Shown in pieces: positions 62,953-64,000 of a stretch of 64,000 nucleotides of DNA. This DNA is from JAAYKT01 sp964408955. Lineage in GTDB: Bacteria > Bacillota > Clostridia > Lutisporales > Lutisporaceae. Location of the stretch: positions 1 to 64,000 of the forward strand of contig CAYPBK010000002.1 in assembly GCA_964408955.1 (NCBI GenBank), in the 5' to 3' direction. Positions within the stretch are counted from its first letter, which is position 1. The number at the start of each line of letters is the position of its first letter. The position numbers were made by a program, and so were the translations under genes. Under the pieces are notes generated by a model. That model had not been told where the DNA came from. It made no database searches and saw only the letters and a program-made list of their open reading frames with translations.

Positions 62953-63600
62953 ATGAGACTTAGAACAAAACCGAAGGCTTTGGAAACTTTATTAGCAAAT
63001 CAACATATTATCGTTTTTAAACCGGAGGAGCATAAAAGTATATGGCATCAGCATTTTAATAACGACAACCCTATCTATGTTGAATTAGGAACAGGTAAAG
63101 GTCAATTCATAGTTTTGAATGCAAGGAATAATCCCGGGATAAATTATATCGGCATTGATTCAAAGAATGAAGTCCTTTATATGGCTTTAAAAAAAACACT
63201 TAATAATGATGTGTCAAATCTAGCCCTATTACCTTTCAATATTGAAAATATTGAGGAGGTATTCGGGGTTAATGAGGTAGATAGGCTATTTATCAATTTT
63301 TCAGACCCATGGCCTAAAGCAAGGCATGCTAAAAGACGTTTAACCAATAAACGATTCTTAGAAAAATATAAAAACTTTCTAAAGGATGAAGCCATGATTA
63401 TTTTTAAAACTGATAACAGGCAATTTTTTGATTACAGTATACCAGAATTTGAAGCTGCATCCTTAGATATTGTTGATATTACTTATGATTTGGAAAAGGA
63501 AATGGATAAGGAAAATATACCGACAGAATATGAAGAAAAATTTATGGTGAAAGGTGTAAAGATCAATAGGCTAAAAGCCATTTACCGTAGTAAAGATTAA
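62953..63600 (+). CDS. trmB: tRNA (guanine-N7-)-methyltransferase TrmB
   Basis: TrmB methylates G46 of tRNAs with S-adenosylmethionine. The 215-residue product has the SAM motif YVELGTGKGQF, the conserved NFSDPWPKARHAKRRL and TDN(RQF) segments and KFMVKG... near the C-terminus. GGGGAGG precedes ATG 62953. It is monocistronic here. Confidence 0.95.
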   Translation: MRLRTKPKALETLLANQHIIVFKPEEHKSIWHQHFNNDNPIYVELGTGKGQFIVLNARNNPGINYIGIDSKNEVLYMALKKTLNNDVSNLALLPFNIENIEEVFGVNEVDRLFINFSDPWPKARHAKRRLTNKRFLEKYKNFLKDEAMIIFKTDNRQFFDYSIPEFEAASLDIVDITYDLEKEMDKENIPTEYEEKFMVKGVKINRLKAIYRSKD

Positions 63601-63683
63601 TAAACTATAACAAAAAAGCTAATATATACATAGCATAAACAGTAACAATAATTTAAAAGTTACTATACACAGATTTTTTTAGA

Positions 63684-63849
63684 TTATTAATATTTGATAA
63701 AGATTGCATTGTGGAGAGACTTAGAATCTGTTAGCGCAGTGGAGGATCAGTTGCGTCAACTGTTTGAGCGAAGCGAGTTTTGGCGCAACCCGGAACAAGC
63801 TTACAGATTATTAGTCTTGGAACTCCTGCAATCGTATCAAATATAATAA
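63684..63849 (+). repeat. MITE-like palindromic repeat R1, copy 2
   Basis: A 166-bp element nearly identical in structure and ~80-90% by eye to the inverted copy at 14174-14338. Imperfect terminal inverted repeats lie at 63684-63708 and 63827-63849, and inner arms (AATCTGTTAG / TTACAGATT; GTTGCG / CGCAAC) allow a long hairpin. Confidence 0.85.
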
Positions 63850-63894
63850 GCTATGCTGAAACTATAGTTATATATGAATAGTAAATTTTAAAAT

Positions 63895-63918
63895 ACCCGC
63901 CCGGATATCCGGGTTTTT
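63895..63918 (+). terminator. Probable terminator downstream of trmB
   Basis: ACCCG (63895-63899) and CGGGT (63910-63914), or the palindrome CCCGGATATCCGGG (63900-63913), followed by TTTTTCTTTTT. It lies 300 bp past trmB beyond the R1 copy, so it may end that transcript or another RNA. Confidence 0.6.
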
Positions 63919-64000
63919 CTTTTTGTTGCATTTTTTTACTAAAAGTGATATCATTATATTGTAATATATGAATATATAGATATATCAGATTGTAAAGGAG

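Overview
The window is low-GC, AT-rich DNA of a Gram-positive, spore-forming anaerobe, most likely an amino-acid-fermenting member of the Clostridia/Tissierellia. This is inferred from two T-box leaders, strong AGGAGG ribosome sites, frequent GTG/TTG starts, an LPXTG protein with its sortase, HutP, a CotF-type coat protein, an ornithine-racemase-like enzyme and many ion- or ATP-driven uptake systems. No tRNA, rRNA, CRISPR array, phage or intact insertion sequence was seen.

Layout. 1-2.9 kb: 3' part of a sortase-anchored surface protein and its class D-like sortase. 2.9-9.2 kb: a secreted DUF3298/copper-amine-oxidase-N protein, a T-box-controlled three-gene ABC transporter and D-serine dehydratase. 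9.2-12.5 kb: an SPFH protein coupled to a ribbon-helix-helix repressor with a palindromic operator over its promoter, a uracil-DNA glycosylase, a lipoprotein and a nitroreductase. 13-14.3 kb: an Rpn-family nuclease and a MITE-like repeat. 14.4-24.1 kb: hutP, then a minus-strand cluster of a histidine-ammonia-lyase-like gene with a long leader, a frame-disrupted TAXI binding protein, a TRAP permease, an M19-like protein, two small enzyme-like proteins and a YeiH transporter. 24.2-34.8 kb: an Rpn pseudogene, Fic, CotF, acetamidase-like protein, a Cas4-like nuclease/XPD-type helicase fusion, ftsX-ftsE with a coiled-coil partner, MATE and EamA transporters. 35-49.2 kb: a soluble zinc-binding chemoreceptor, an IclR pseudogene, and a nine-gene catabolic operon (tripartite carboxylate transporter, HMG-CoA-lyase-like, acylating aldehyde dehydrogenase, ThDP enzyme, isomerase, AroD, class III aminotransferase) divergent from a LysR regulator. 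49.3-49.6 kb: an apparent type I toxin-antitoxin module. 49.8-64 kb: mostly housekeeping and transport genes, including hutU, a CadA-type ATPase, an ornithine-racemase-like gene, tyrS with T-box, trmB, and more repeat copies.

How it fits together. HutP, the HutH-like lyase and urocanate hydratase lie in three separate transcription units. The lyase leader carries three UAG triplets at 4-5 nt spacing, the kind of sequence HutP binds, upstream of and overlapping a hairpin, so histidine-dependent read-through is a reasonable hypothesis. The least explained items are the type I toxin-antitoxin module with an apparent ACG start (49.35-49.6 kb), the hutH leader (23.6-24.1 kb), the nine-gene catabolic operon (37.4-48.1 kb), and two related palindromic repeat families dispersed between genes.
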